The notes beneath the pieces are model-generated. The model worked only from the letters and a program-made list of their open reading frames with translations, searched no databases and was not told where the DNA came from. This document shows positions 11,019 to 22,994 of a stretch of DNA of 64,000 nt, piece after piece. The position numbers were made by a program, and so were the translations under genes. This DNA comes from Plazaster borealis (lineage: Eukaryota; Echinodermata; Asteroidea; Forcipulatida; Labidiasteridae). Location of the stretch: positions 28,359 through 92,358 of the forward strand of contig JAJGQC010000344.1 of assembly GCA_021014325.1 (NCBI GenBank). The letters are read 5' to 3'. Position 1 is the first letter of the stretch. Each line of letters starts with the position of its first letter.

Positions 11019-11510
11019 AGTAAATAGAGTTTTAATCTCTTCAGCATAAAAAGTATAACCCCTTTATATAAATTTGGAAATAACAACTCCTTTAATCTAA
11101 AAGTACCACACCTTTAAAAACATTATAAACCACACCAGTTAAACCCTCATTACAAAACCTTTATCTTGAAAATGTATTTAATTTATTGATTACTGTTCCT
11201 TAAATAAAATCCCACTAACAATGAAATCCAATGAACCTATACCCAAGAAACAAGACTTTTAATTTCTAACCAGCATCCCCTCCCAACCAGGACCAGTCCT
11301 ATACCTAGCATTCTGATCTCCAGCCAGCCGATCCCCAGCATGACTTTACTACTAGTCCATCTACCTAACCCTCAAATCGGACCTCCCAGTAAATAAAGAT
11401 TTTTAATCTCTTCAGAATAAAAGTTATAACCCCTTTTTATAAATTTGGAAATAACAACTCCTTTAATCTAAAAAGTATCACACCTTTAAAAACATTATAA
11501 ACCACATTAT
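11019..11510. repeat. Direct repeat of about 118 bp, spaced 370 bp
   Basis: Copies at 11,019-11,136 and 11,388-11,506 share AATTTGGAAATAACAACTCC and ACACCTTTAAAAACATTATA with few differences. It may be the remnant of a longer tandem unit. It leads into the minisatellite. Confidence 0.75.
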
Positions 11511-11554
11511 AAATGACCCCATCCATCTACCGTGCTTGATCATACCCATGTGCA

Positions 11555-12265
11555 ACCAGCCACGCCCCAGCAAAATTACTACCAGCCCATCATCCCTACC
11601 ATCACCCCAACCCCATCCCAACCTTCCAGCCCTCAAACCATCACCCTAAGCCCTCATCCCAACCAGCCCATCACTCCAACCATCACCCCAAGCCCCCCAA
11701 CCTCCCAGCCCATCACTCCAAGCCCTCATCCCAAGCAGCCCAGCCCATCACCCAAGCCCTCATCCCAACCAGTCCATGCAGCCCATCACCCAAGCCCTCA
11801 TCCCAACCAGCCAAGACCATCTCTCCTACCACCACCCCAAGCCCTCATCCAAACCTCCCATCCCATCACTCCAAGCCCTCATCCCAACCAGCAGCCCATC
11901 GCCCAAGCCCTCATCCCAACCAGCCCATCACTCCAACCATCACCCCAAGAACTCATCCCAACCTCCCAGCCCATCACTCCAAGCCCTCATCCCAACCAGC
12001 AGCCCATCGCCCAAGCCCTCATCCCAACCAGCCCATCACTCCAACCATCACCCCAAGAACTCATCCCAACCTCCCAGCCCACCACTCCAAGCCCTCATCC
12101 CAACCAGTCCATGCAGCCCATCACCCAAGCCCTCATCCCAACCAGCCCAGACGATCTCACCTACCACCACCCCAAGCCCTCATCCAAACCTCCCAGCCCA
12201 TCACCCCAAGCCCTCATCCCAACCACTCCAGCCCATCACCCCAAGCCCTCATCCCAACCAGTCAA
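11555..12265. repeat. C/A-rich minisatellite (about 30-bp unit)
   Basis: The unit is close to CCAAGCCCTCATCCCAACCA plus GCCCATCAC, with higher-order structure: a segment of about 103 bp from 11,867 is repeated from about 11,970. It is T-poor on this strand, so two frames stay open together (276 and 192 codons). That argues for repeat composition, not a gene. Confidence 0.85.
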
Positions 12266-12279
12266 TGGTCCATACCTAC

Positions 12280-12655
12280 AGCGTGTGCCTTCCACTCGAA
12301 TTATTTTGCAAGTCCGAACCAAAGATTCCCCTGTATACCTATACCTATTCCTAACGGTATAGCGTGTGCCTTCCACTCGCAAATTATTTACCAAGTATAA
12401 AGCAAGGATTTCCCTATGCCATAGTACCCTGCGTACCCTGTTGATTAATTAAACTGATGGTTTATACCTAAAGCGTGTGCCTTCCACTCGCCAATTATTT
12501 ACTAAGTATAAAGCAAGGATTTCCCTATGCCATAGTACTCTGCGTACCCTGTTGACTAATTAAACTGATGGTCTATACCTAAAGCGTGTGCCTTCCACTC
12601 GCCAATTATTTACTAAGTATAAAGCACTGATTTTCCCATGCCATAGTATCCTGTG
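12280..12655. repeat. Tandem repeat, 111-bp unit
   Basis: AGCGTGTGCCTTCCACTCG starts at about 12,280, 12,361, 12,472 and 12,583. The last three are spaced 111 bp, each followed by AATTATTTACTAAGTATAAA and ATGCCATAGTA. Single copies reappear among the tRNA-like units near 14,262, 14,526 and 14,800. Confidence 0.85.
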
Positions 12656-12689
12656 TAAAGTATGAACCGAAGGTTCATCAAGTCTAAAA

Positions 12690-12860
12690 TGCTTATTTTC
12701 CTGGGGGGACCCAAGTGGGTGTCGTAGGTAGGTGTCGGACTCCGGAGGTAGCGGTCCCAGGTTCGAGCCCCGGTCCGAGGCCGCGCGGAGCTCCCCGTCC
12801 GAGGCCGCGCGGTGAGTGGGGCCGCGAGGTCGCCACTCACCGCGCAGTGGCACCCACCGC
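12690..12860 (+). repeat. GC-rich tRNA-like segment with B box
   Basis: GGTTCGAGCCCC near 12,761 is a good pol III B box, preceded by a weak A-box-like GTAGGTAGGTGTCGG. It is followed by repeated CCGAGGCCGCGCGG phrases. It differs from the array that follows. No cloverleaf is convincing. Confidence 0.4.
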
Positions 12861-12965
12861 CCCTACGTGCTTCTAAAGAAACTTAAAACTTAAAACGAAC
12901 CTATGAACTTTTTTATTTAAATTTTTCGAATTAATAAAAAAAGATTTTTTAAAACCCGAAGCTTT

Positions 12966-14195
12966 TTTACATAGCGGGAATCGATCCCGGAACCTTTCGG
13001 TCCAGAGTCCTGAGCCCTTCCACTGGGCCACTGCTCCTCTTACTTAATTTGCGTTCGAGTTTAATTTTAAACCTTAGAATGAACAACTTTAAATCAAAAC
13101 GTACTAAAAGATCACCAGGGATTCGAACCCAGTACCCATGGGTCCAGAGTCCGGAGCCCTTCCACTGGGCCACTGCTCCTCTTACTTAATTTGCGTTCGA
13201 GTTTAATTTTAAACCTTAGAATGAACAACTTTAAATCAAAACGTACTAAAAGATCACCAGGGATTCGAACCCAGCACCTATGGGTCCAGAGTCCGGAGCC
13301 CTTCCACTGGGCCACTGCTCCTCTTACTTAATTTGCGTTCGAGTTTAATTTTAAACCTTAGAATGAACAACTTTAAATCAAAACGTACTAAAAGATCGCC
13401 AGGGATTCGAACCCAGTACCTATGGGTTCAGAGTCCGGAGCCCTTCCACTGGGCCACTGCTCCTCTTACTTAATTTGCGTTCGAGTTTAATTTTAAACCT
13501 TAGAATGAACAACTTAAAATCAAAACGTACGGTAGTAAAAGAACACCCATGAATCGAACCCAGTACCTATGGGTTCAGAGTCCGGAGCCCTTCCGCTGGG
13601 CCACTGCTCCTCTTACTTAACTTGCGTTCGAGTTTAATTTTAAACCATAGAATGAACCACTTTAAATCAAAACGTACTAAAAGAACACCCATGAATCGAA
13701 CCCAGTACCTATGGGTTCAGAGTCCGGAGCCCTTCCACTGGGCCACTGCTCCTCTTACTTAACTTGCGTTCGAGTTTAATTTTAAACCATAGAATGAACC
13801 ACTTTAAATCAAAACGTACTAAAAGAACACCCATGAATCGAACCCAGTACCTATGGGTTCAGAGTCCGGAGCCCTTCCACTGGGCCACTGCTCCTCTTAC
13901 TTAACTTGCGTTCGAGTTTAATTTTAAACCATAGAATGAACCACTTTATATCAAAACGTACTAAAAGAACACCCATGAATCGAACCCAGTACCTATGGGT
14001 TCAGAGTCCGGAGCCCTTCCGCTGGGCCACTGCTCCTCTTACTTAATTTGCGTTCGAGTTTAATTATAAACCTTAGAATGAACAACTTTAAATCAAAACG
14101 TACTAAAAGATCACCAGGGATTCGAACCCAGTACCTATGGGTTCAGAGTCCGGAGCCCTTCCACTGGGCCACTGCTCCTCTTACTTAACTTGCGT
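12966..14195 (-). repeat. Tandem array of about 9 tRNA-like units (140-146 bp each)
   Basis: Each unit on the minus strand has A-box-like TGGCCCAGTGG, then GGACTCTG and B-box GGGTTCGAATCCC, followed by an AT-rich spacer (GTACGTTTTGATTTAAAG, ending in AACTCGAACGCAA). Units start near 12,966, 13,108, 13,248, 13,391, 13,537, 13,679, 13,821, 13,962 and 14,106. The anticodon loop CTCTGAA resembles tRNA-Gln(CTG), but the acceptor and anticodon stems do not pair, so these are tRNA-derived and probably not functional tRNAs. Confidence 0.8.
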
Positions 14196-14254
14196 TCGAG
14201 TTTAATTTAAAACCCTACAACACCAAATCAACAACGGCCAAAAAGTAAACTATT

Positions 14255-15135
14255 GGTAAATAGCGTTTGCCTTCCAGTCGCAAATTGTTCATTATAATAT
14301 TAGTGTAAAGCAAGGATTTCCCTGTGCCATAGTACCCTGCGTAAACCAATGACTTTAAGCGTACGAAAAGAATACACGGGATTCGAACCCAGTACCTTTG
14401 CTTTCGGAGTCCGGAGCCCTTCCACTGGGCCACTGATCCTCCTATAAAAATTGCGTTCGAGTTCAATTTAAAACCCTACAACATCAAATCAACAACGGCC
14501 AAAAAGTAAACGACTGGTAAATAGGGTTTGCCTTCCAGTCGCAAATTATTTATTAAGTGTAAAGCAAGGATTTCCCCGTGCCATAGTACCCTGCGTAAAC
14601 CAATGGCCTCAAGTCTATTTATACAAAAAGAAACACGCGGGATTCGAACCCAGTACCTATGGGTTCAGAGTCCGGAGCCCTTCCACTGGGCCACTGGGCC
14701 ACTGTTCCTCTTACTTAAATTGCGTTTGGTTTTAGTTTAAAACCTAAAATATCAAGTCAACACCGGCCAAAAAGTAAAGTAATGGTAAATGGCGACTAGC
14801 GTGTGCCTTCCACTCGCAAATTATTTACTAAGTGCAAAGCAAGGATTTCCCCATGCCATAGTAACCTGCGTAAACCAATGGGACCGTCTTAACTTACAAA
14901 AAGAACACACGGGATTCGAACCCAGTACCTTTGCGTTCAGAGTCCGGAGCCCTTCCACTGGGCCACACTACTCCTGTTACTCAAATTTCGTTCGAGTTTA
15001 ATTTAAAACCCTACAACATCAAATCAACAACGGACAAAAAGTACGGTAAACTAATAGCGTGTGTGCCATTCGAACCCGGTACCATGGGGTTTGGAGTCCC
15101 GATCCTTGTCCGCAATGCTACTGGTCCTCTGCCTT
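14255..15135 (-). repeat. Interspersed continuation of the tRNA-like array
   Basis: Four further tRNA-like units (near 14,366, 14,632, 14,900 and 15,066) alternate with copies of the 111-bp repeat (GCAAGGATTTCCC...). Period is about 265 bp. The copy near 14,690 has a tandem duplication of GGGCCACT. The last unit is the most diverged. Confidence 0.75.
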
Positions 15136-15299
15136 ATTTGCATTTTAATGTAATGTAGAATCTCAGAATGATTCAACACCGTTAAAGTAGAGAAGTATAA
15201 ACAGATACGATGAAAGGATTGGGACTGGGTACGACCACGGTACGACGAAGTTGTGGCATGCACAGGGCCAGTTATTTCGACGGTGTTATGGATAAATAA

Positions 15300-16960
15300 A
15301 ATTCACGGGACTGAAACGAGGAATAGCCAAAATTGTTAAGAGTGTTTAACTGAGAAAATAACAATGATCGAAAAAGGTGGGACAATTATGGGGGGAGGGG
15401 CATATTCACACCGAGGGTGTAATGTGGCCAACAAAACCATTAAATATTATATGTTATAGATCTGCATTATTAGTTTTAGTCTAAGTAATTGAACACTAAA
15501 TATACATGGCACGGATTCTTTTTCTTGTTTTCTTTCCTTTTTAATATTCGAGTTTATTAATTTCATAAAATTTTATAATAATACTGCCATAAAAATCAAG
15601 ATGATGATTGCAAACAGTAACACACTAAAGTTTTAAAAGCAAAAAATTAATACAACTGTAAAAAAGATATTAAAAGAAGTCAATAGTGTGTATGTGTAAA
15701 CAAAATAAATGTTGACACAAGGTAATATGAAGCTGTCATACGGTACTAGTCACTGTGCCAGACTTGAGCCAATATTAAAGTCATTTGTAAACATTGATGT
15801 AACATAGGCTGTACACGTCTGCAAGTGAATAATTCGATACAATAATAGAAATCCATGGAAAACAGCAAACGATACTGAATAGCAGAGAATCATAGGGAGC
15901 GATAACACGCTATCGCCCATTGTGTACAGTACATACAAAAGCATACCAGACAAACTAATGCAAAATTGAACATACGTAAAGCTAGAAACATACCGACGTG
16001 AACATTGCTATTATCAGTGCTCTCAGGGGTCTGAGAGACTTATTATGGAACCAGAATAAACGAGTACACATTAGTCTTGCCTGAACAGTTCGGTGAAGAT
16101 TAAAACCACGACAAAAATGCTACAATTATCGTTCACGGAGACAGCCAGATTCAAGCGTGCTTGGAGACCATTTTGAATACACGTGTATGCGATGCCACAC
16201 ATTGATTGATTGATAGAAGACCCACTAGGTGGTACCCGACTATTCGTTCTCTTGTGGCACGGTTTAAAAAAAAATCTGCCCTCAAAAAACGATCCAGCGG
16301 AATTTTTTTTGTAACAATTTGTTACGCCATTCCAGCCCAGTCCAAACAGTCAATTTCTCGATTTTATTTTATTACTTTATTAAACAATTTTGAAATACAT
16401 AAATTATTTATAAGATAACTCAAAATATTGGATTACAAAATTATTTTGCTTCAAAATATAATGGTCAAGCTCACACACTAATTAAAAAAGCATACACGAG
16501 GCTCCATACGTGGTCAAGCGCACACATTTAAGTCAATATAAATATACAAGGATTATTTGATTGATGTCATAAATGGTTTTAAGAAAAAAGCCAGGATTTT
16601 TACCCATATATCATTAACCTATGATATCTCTTATATTTACTTTTAACAATAACTGTTTCAGAAAAAAACCTTATACAGGTTTTCCCGGCTAATTTCAACG
16701 AAAACTCACTTATATTGTGGTCTCAAGATTGGCTAATTAAATATTCATGTCATTATAACTTAGTAAACTAATTAATTAAGTTAAGCTAATTATATTTAAC
16801 TATAACTATAATATGGTATAGGATCTGACTCGTTTGTACTAAGCTAAGTAAAATGGGATTTTTGACGTATGGAAAGAATAATAATAAGAAGAAAATCTTG
16901 ATGAAAACAATTGATTTCGGAACAGCTAATAAAAAATAAACAAGTGTGGTTCCCCTGGCA
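15300..16960. other. No recognisable feature
   Basis: AT-rich, no repeat family or exon identified. Several short open frames look random. Confidence 0.55.
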
Positions 16961-16984
16961 GCAGTTTTTGAATTCTAGGAGATC

Positions 16985-17105
16985 CCCTACCCCTCCCACA
17001 CCGGCCCCCACACACCCCCTACCCTCCCACACAAACCCCCACACACCCACTACCCTCCCACTCCAAACCCCTCCTAACCCTAATCCTAACCCTAAACCTA
17101 ATTAA
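16985..17105. repeat. C/A-rich tract ending in telomere-like CCTAA repeats
   Basis: CCCACACA-type low complexity is followed near 17,072-17,100 by four imperfect CCCTAA-like hexamers (TAACCCTAATCCTAACCCTA). Confidence 0.6.
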
Positions 17106-17263
17106 AACAAGTTCTAACAAAATTTATTTTAAAAGATGAAATGTTGTGAAAGTTCATTAATATGAATAATCAACCTATTAAAAGCCTGGAAAATACCTTG
17201 AACATTATTTCAGTCATAATTCAAAATACCGCCAAACCCCCTCCATGAGAAATTGCCGTTTTG

Positions 17264-17600
17264 ACCCAGGATATGGGTTATTTCCTATACGGTTTTTTTG
17301 TACGCAACCAATGGAGCAGGGTGGACCCGTGATATGGCTATATTCCTGTACCCATTGGTTTGTGCATAGAGTATTGGCCGTGGTGGACCCGGGATATGGC
17401 CATATTCCTGTACCCAATGTTAGCGCGCAGTGTACGGGGATGCAGACCGCATCGTTGCGGTGCTGTGGACCCGGGATATGGCCATATTACTGTACCCATT
17501 GGTTGCGCGCAGTGTATGGGGATGCTGACCGCATCGTTGCGGTGCTGTGGACCCGGGATATGGCTATATTCCTGTACCCATTGCTTGCGCACAGTGTATG
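17264..17600. repeat. Minisatellite, 82-bp unit
   Basis: GACCCGGGATATGGCCATAT begins units at 17,386, 17,468 and 17,550 (exactly 82 bp apart), with shorter diverged units at 17,325 and 17,264. Units contain CpG-rich ACCGCATCGTTGCGGTGCTG. Open frames on both strands are by-products. Confidence 0.85.
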
Positions 17601-17699
17601 TGACTCCGCGTCTAAGAATATGCCCATACAGCGGGTTCAACTTGCTCCATAGGCCGTGTACAAAATAACTACACAGGAACTCACCCATATCCTTGGACA

Positions 17700-20130
17700 A
17701 AACGGCAATTATTCTATGGAGGTGGGGTTTTTTTTGCGATATTTTGGAATATGACTAAATAAAATATATGGGGGTGTTTTTGGGGGAATGAAAAGCGAAA
17801 TGTCGTTTTAAAGGCTTTTTGGGTTCCTAAAACTTTTGTACGAACTTCCAATAATTTGTTTTAAATTTTATTTACAACTATTTGTTTCTTCCCCCCAAAT
17901 AAACTTAAATAAAATCAAAATTACTCGAACGACATAAGATTTTGTTGCATAACAAAAACAAGGTGTTCGGGATGAAGTTCAAATCTTGGATGTAACACAA
18001 TCAAGCTTTATTGAATACATGTACGCTAATAGGTTTCAGCTTGACCAAGCATTTATTGCTCTTGACGAAAGCAATAGCTGTTTCGACTACTATAATGGAA
18101 CACAGCTCATGTAGTGTCTTGCTTGATCTTGGGGTTCTCCTTTTCTTCCGTGCGGAATGGTGTGATGAGTAAATAGGCCTAAAGGGTGACCACCAATTCA
18201 TGACTCGACGACGCAATAAATATTGGTGATGAACTAAAATGTTTTATTAGAAGCTCTGCTCCTCTCTCTCAAACTCACTTCTTAATCTTACATTTCTTTA
18301 TTTTATTTCAATCTTTGATATTCATTATTTTCTTAATCAGCTCGCGCTTTGTAAATTATTGACCCGATGGCTGATTTTGAAACAAATGATGAATTTTAGG
18401 AAAACCCCCAAAATAATGAATAAATTCACGGAAAATTAAATTGAATAATTTGTTTTCTAATTTTCCAAACATGATTTTTGCGTGTAGGCCTACAGAAGGT
18501 AAAATTAATTAAATCGGGCACTCGCCAACTAGGCCTACTGACGAGCAAAGGCCGATGTGGTGTAAAGTTTGTGCTGCTGATTTAGACTCTACCAAATTGT
18601 GGAGTCCAGTGTAAATAATTTTATAAAGGAAACTGGAGTTGTACTAAAGTTGTTTTAAAGACTTTTAGCGAGGAAATCGTAAGGAAATTGTAAACAAAAT
18701 AAATATATACAGGACTCTTTCAAAGCTTTTGTGTCATTTTCAATGTGTGAACAAAAATCACATTATTTTCACCTGAACATTAAGATAAAACACTTCATGG
18801 ACATCCCATGGCCGATTACAAATGTTGGGCGTTGAGGTTAAAGGTTAAAACGTCGTTTTTACAACTTAATTTTCGGAAAATAATCCAAGGCTCAACTAAC
18901 ACAAACTTCGGCCGGCCTTGCCCATGGTAGCGAGGCTGGGGTGCGCTCGATTAGCTTCCTCGGTTTGACCCAGGTGTACTCGCTCCGGAGCGCTTCCCGC
19001 GTGCAAAATGTGTATGGAACTCAGAAATAGAAAACATAAAACCCCGCATTTTATAGAAATTGCACCGTAATTATTGTTTATCAGGGGTAGAGGCCAATGT
19101 CAAAACTTGTTCAGCTCGTGACTGGCCTCACAGTCCAGCAAAACTTGCCTAAACCTAGCCAAACTGCGATTGGCCAAATTGTATGAATAATTAGTCCGAG
19201 GAACCTTCCCTGAAACCTTGTTTTGCATAAAATTGTTTTGTACACATACCAATGACGAAATCGTCCATAAGCCAGGTGCTGAAATTTCACATATTGGTGC
19301 CAACTCGAGGGACTAACTCTAATATCACTTTTTATGTTGCAAATAATCCACAACTTACTATGAACTGTTATAGCTTTTCCAAAAAATTCGATTAACACCA
19401 GTTTTCGAGAGATGTTCACCGTGACTTAGCCTCTTCCGTTGTTGTTAAGCCAGCGGCCGTTTAGAAAGTAACCCTTTTGCACGGCGAGTGAACAATAATT
19501 TGAGTAGTGCATACTGAAAAAGCCGTTGAATTTGTCACTTGGCAAGCATGCTGCCTGTCAACAATGTTTCTCTATGTCAGAGTGCTGCATCAAGTGGAAT
19601 TAATTTGTATAAGTGCCATTTTGTTGAAAAATGCTGTGTTATATATTATATAACATTGACTTTGACCTTATCCAATCAACAAGACACTTTGGAAAGAGTT
19701 CAGATGCGGGGGGGGGGGCTTGGGCTTGGGGGAGCTATTAGCAGACCTAAAAGTCTTAGTATCCAGTCGTTGTTGCTCATAGTTCTCATTTAAACAGTTT
19801 TCGGTGGTAATACTATTTTATTAAAAATTATATCATATCTAAAACATTTTTCAGATTATACAATTTCAACACTACATTTATAATCTTTGGCAGTTAATTT
19901 GTTTGTTGAATGTAAAGTAGCTTTATGTATAAATAATTTCCCAATGTTTATAACAGCTTACTGTTTTCAAATTATTTTATACAATATTTCTTGATTAAAA
20001 TTTGTCCAAGTTAAACCAAAGACAATGGCAGGCAGTTTAAACATTAAAATTCCTATTCATTTGTTTCTCTATTTCCACCTCCGGTGGAGGGTTAGTTTAA
20101 AATATCTATTACAATTTCATTTTGCATGTG
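17700..20130. other. No recognisable gene; low-complexity patches
   Basis: Includes a G10 run near 19,710. No exon or repeat family identified with confidence. Confidence 0.5.
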
Positions 20131-20213
20131 GAAAACATTGGTAATTGTCAAAGACCAGTATCCACACTTTGTGTGACCCAACATTTACATAAAATAACAA
20201 ACCTGTGAAAGCT

Positions 20214-20586
20214 TAAAGGGGCTGTATACGTTTGGTAATGACTCTAAAAATTAGTGGCAATAAAAACTTACTTGGTAGGAAGTACAGCAGCTTTGGATAG
20301 TATAATGCATTTTGAGAAACTTTTCACTTTGAAGTACTGCGGTTTTGGAAAAAGATATCAGTTTTTATCCCCCAAAATTTGAATCTGAGAACAGATAATG
20401 TATTCCAATTGCAGATTATTCTTCCTACGTGGACATAACCGCTCCAGATTTTTAGCAATATCTCAAAAACGCTGCCACCTTTTGAAATGAAATTTTCACA
20501 GGTTAGTTTTATGGTATATATCTACAACTATATAGGATTGAAACAAACAGTGGGTTCCAATTACCAAACCTATACAGACCCTTTAA
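20214..20586 (+). mobile_element. MITE family B, copy B3
   Basis: Ends are AGCTTAAAGGGGCTG on the left and CAGACCCTTTAAGCT on the right. Internal phrases match B1. About 373 bp. Confidence 0.8.
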
Positions 20587-20589
20587 GCT

Positions 20590-21838
20590 TGATTGGGCCA
20601 TAAGAGTCAAACTAGTAAAAAACTATATCGCTGTTTATACTAGCTGTTTTCAAATATCAGGGTTTTGGACTTGTGAGATAAAAACTAGTTGTGTATAGCA
20701 TTTGAAGCTAAAATATTTCAAGGGAAGTTTTCCCACCATGACCATCTTTATACAATGTAAGTTATGTGTAAATCTGTGAATAATGATATTTTCAATTGAT
20801 AACATTCCAAAGGAATGGGGCACAATAAGGCAACATTTATCAACTATTGTTTTCCTTTGCAGTTTTCTCAATTGTTTGTTTTAACTTTTGCAACACTTTT
20901 AAAGGAATTCCCTATTAACAACTTTCAGAAATATGAGGAAACTATACTAGAAAATTATACCTTTAGCATAAATCATAACAGATAATGCTGGAGATACCAG
21001 AAGTGATGTACAACAAAAATTTGCTTACTGTTACAATAAACTTTGCAATTTTAAAAAGTGTCAACATTTTTGTTTTGCCATGTTTTATTTTTACAGTCCT
21101 ATTGCAGTTTCTTTGAGCGAAAAATATGGAAAAGTTAATCAACTACAACTGTATTAAAATTAATTTGCTTGCTTTTTTGTTTGTTAGCCTTTGCATATTT
21201 TGTTTACAATGTGTAATAAGAAAAATGATAAAGTAAACATGGATAACTGCTTATATTTTTTGAAATACGACAGGGAAAGTAACCCTTACTTCACTCGAAA
21301 AGCCCTCATCATTGATAAAATGATGACTGAATTTGTAAGGCAATTGTTAAAAAGATATCAAGCAAATCCAAAACAGCTGTTATAAATGAGACAAATGTGA
21401 GCACCTATTGCAATGTATATTTCATTTGTTTTTAATTAGCTAAATAAGCTGAAATAATTGTTCTAAAAACTTTCTCCTCTAGCTTTCTGTTCCAGCTATC
21501 CCGCCTGTACACACCGCAGATAAATCCACAAAATGTATGCAGCTTGCAGCAGTCCAGTTTTCTCCTGAAGACAATCAGGAGTGCATTTTGACAACCCCAA
21601 CCAGAAACATGTTTGAAACAAAGACTAAGTTCCATCATTTCAAAATAAAATGACGGTTGTATATTTTAAGAATATGAATTTTCAATAGATGTTCTTACGT
21701 AATGAACTGCTTCTGGCTACCGACCCGTTTTCGCGTAGCTCTCAGAAGTAGTTTCGGTCGGTGAATTTTATGTCAGAAACTTGTTTCCGATCATGGTCGC
21801 CAAAATACGCCCCAGAGCACACTGATAAAAATGTCAAG
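20590..21838. other. No recognisable feature
   Basis: AT-rich. The longest open frames (about 70 codons) show no family resemblance. Confidence 0.5.
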
Positions 21839-21839
21839 C

Positions 21840-22036
21840 TGGGCCCAATTTCATAGAGCTGCTTAAGCAGAAAATATTGCTTAAAAATGTTCCGCTAAGC
21901 AGAAATGAGCAGGATACCAGTCATAAATTGTACTTGTGGTATGCTAGTTTGGCTGGTAACCTTATTCTGGTAAGCATAATTTTGTTGTGCTTATAGCTAC
22001 TTTTTGTGGTGAAGCAGCTCTATGAAATTTGGCCCT
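21840..22036. mobile_element. MITE family C, copy C1
   Basis: About 195 bp with inverted ends: GGGCCCAATTTCATAGAGCT at the left and AGCTCTATGAAATTTGGCCC at the right. Further copies or fragments lie at 27.58, 50.63 and 51.23 kb. Confidence 0.75.
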
Positions 22037-22625
22037 GTACACCAGCAATTCTTTTAGAAACCACCACAACTTAAACAGAGATATTTCATGCTGATGTTAC
22101 TGCAAACCTCACTAGACTAAAAAGTATTTTTGTACTTCTATAATGTTCTTGACTATATGACCAATCAAATTATAATTAACATCCATCCAAAGGATGCTAT
22201 AGTTTCCCTGCAGAATTACATACAGTATATTCTTGATTCTGTTAACTGTTTGGCAATGCAGTAAGTTTAAGTACATAACACTATCATCCAAACTTTAAAA
22301 AAAATAATTATTGATCTCATACTGATATATCACAAATTAATCATTATTTAAAATAATCTTCTCGTTAAAATATATAAATCTATGAGTAACTTTATGTGAA
22401 TTAGTTTTGTACAATCTTTAATACCAACAAATCTTAAACATTTTGTTAGTAAAGCAATCTGTTCAGAACTTGAAGATACCTACTGCTTCCCTTAAAGGAA
22501 TACTTAATTATTAATAACTAAAGACTTAAAGTGTTATAGCTATGGAATTAGCATCTATAGTAAGTAGTTCCTTTAAGGCTGAATTCAGGCTAAAATAATG
22601 CTGTTGCTACTTTAAGGTTTTCTTA

Positions 22626-22994
22626 AGGCACTGAACACGTTTGGTAATTGTCAAAGACCAGTGTTCTCACTTGGTGTATCCCAATGCATAAAATAACAAG
22701 CTTGTGAAAATTTGGGCTCAATTTGTCATCGAAGTTGCAAGAAAATGATGAAAGAAAAACAACCCTTGTTGTACAAATTTGTGTGTATTCAGATAGGAAT
22801 AAAGGCTTCAGGCCTGAAGTATTTTATTATTTTAGTGAGAAATTACCTCTCTTTCAAAAACTATATAACTTCAGAGAGTCATTTCTCACAATGTTTTATA
22901 CTATCAACAGCTCTCTGTTGCTCGTTACCTAGTAAGTTTTATGCTAATATATATTTTAAGTAATTACCAAACGAAACGTGTACAGTGCCTTTAT
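22626..22994 (+). mobile_element. MITE family A, copy A5
   Basis: Left AAGGCACTGAACACGTTTGG, right GTGTACAGTGCCTTTA. Full length. It lies just past the 3' end of the myosin gene. Confidence 0.85.

Noticed and set aside
11532..12362. 276-codon Pro/Ser/His-rich open frame
   Set aside because: A product of a C/A-rich minisatellite that lacks stop codons; a second frame is equally open.
12967..13315. Repeated minus-strand peptides MAQWKGSGLWTH...
   Set aside because: They translate the tRNA-like tandem units, whose conservation is at the pol III boxes, not in codons.
17072..17100. True telomere end
   Set aside because: Only about four imperfect hexamers occur, within ordinary sequence on both sides.
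17245..17652. 135-codon plus-strand and 120-codon minus-strand open frames
   Set aside because: Both overlay the 82-bp minisatellite and mirror each other.
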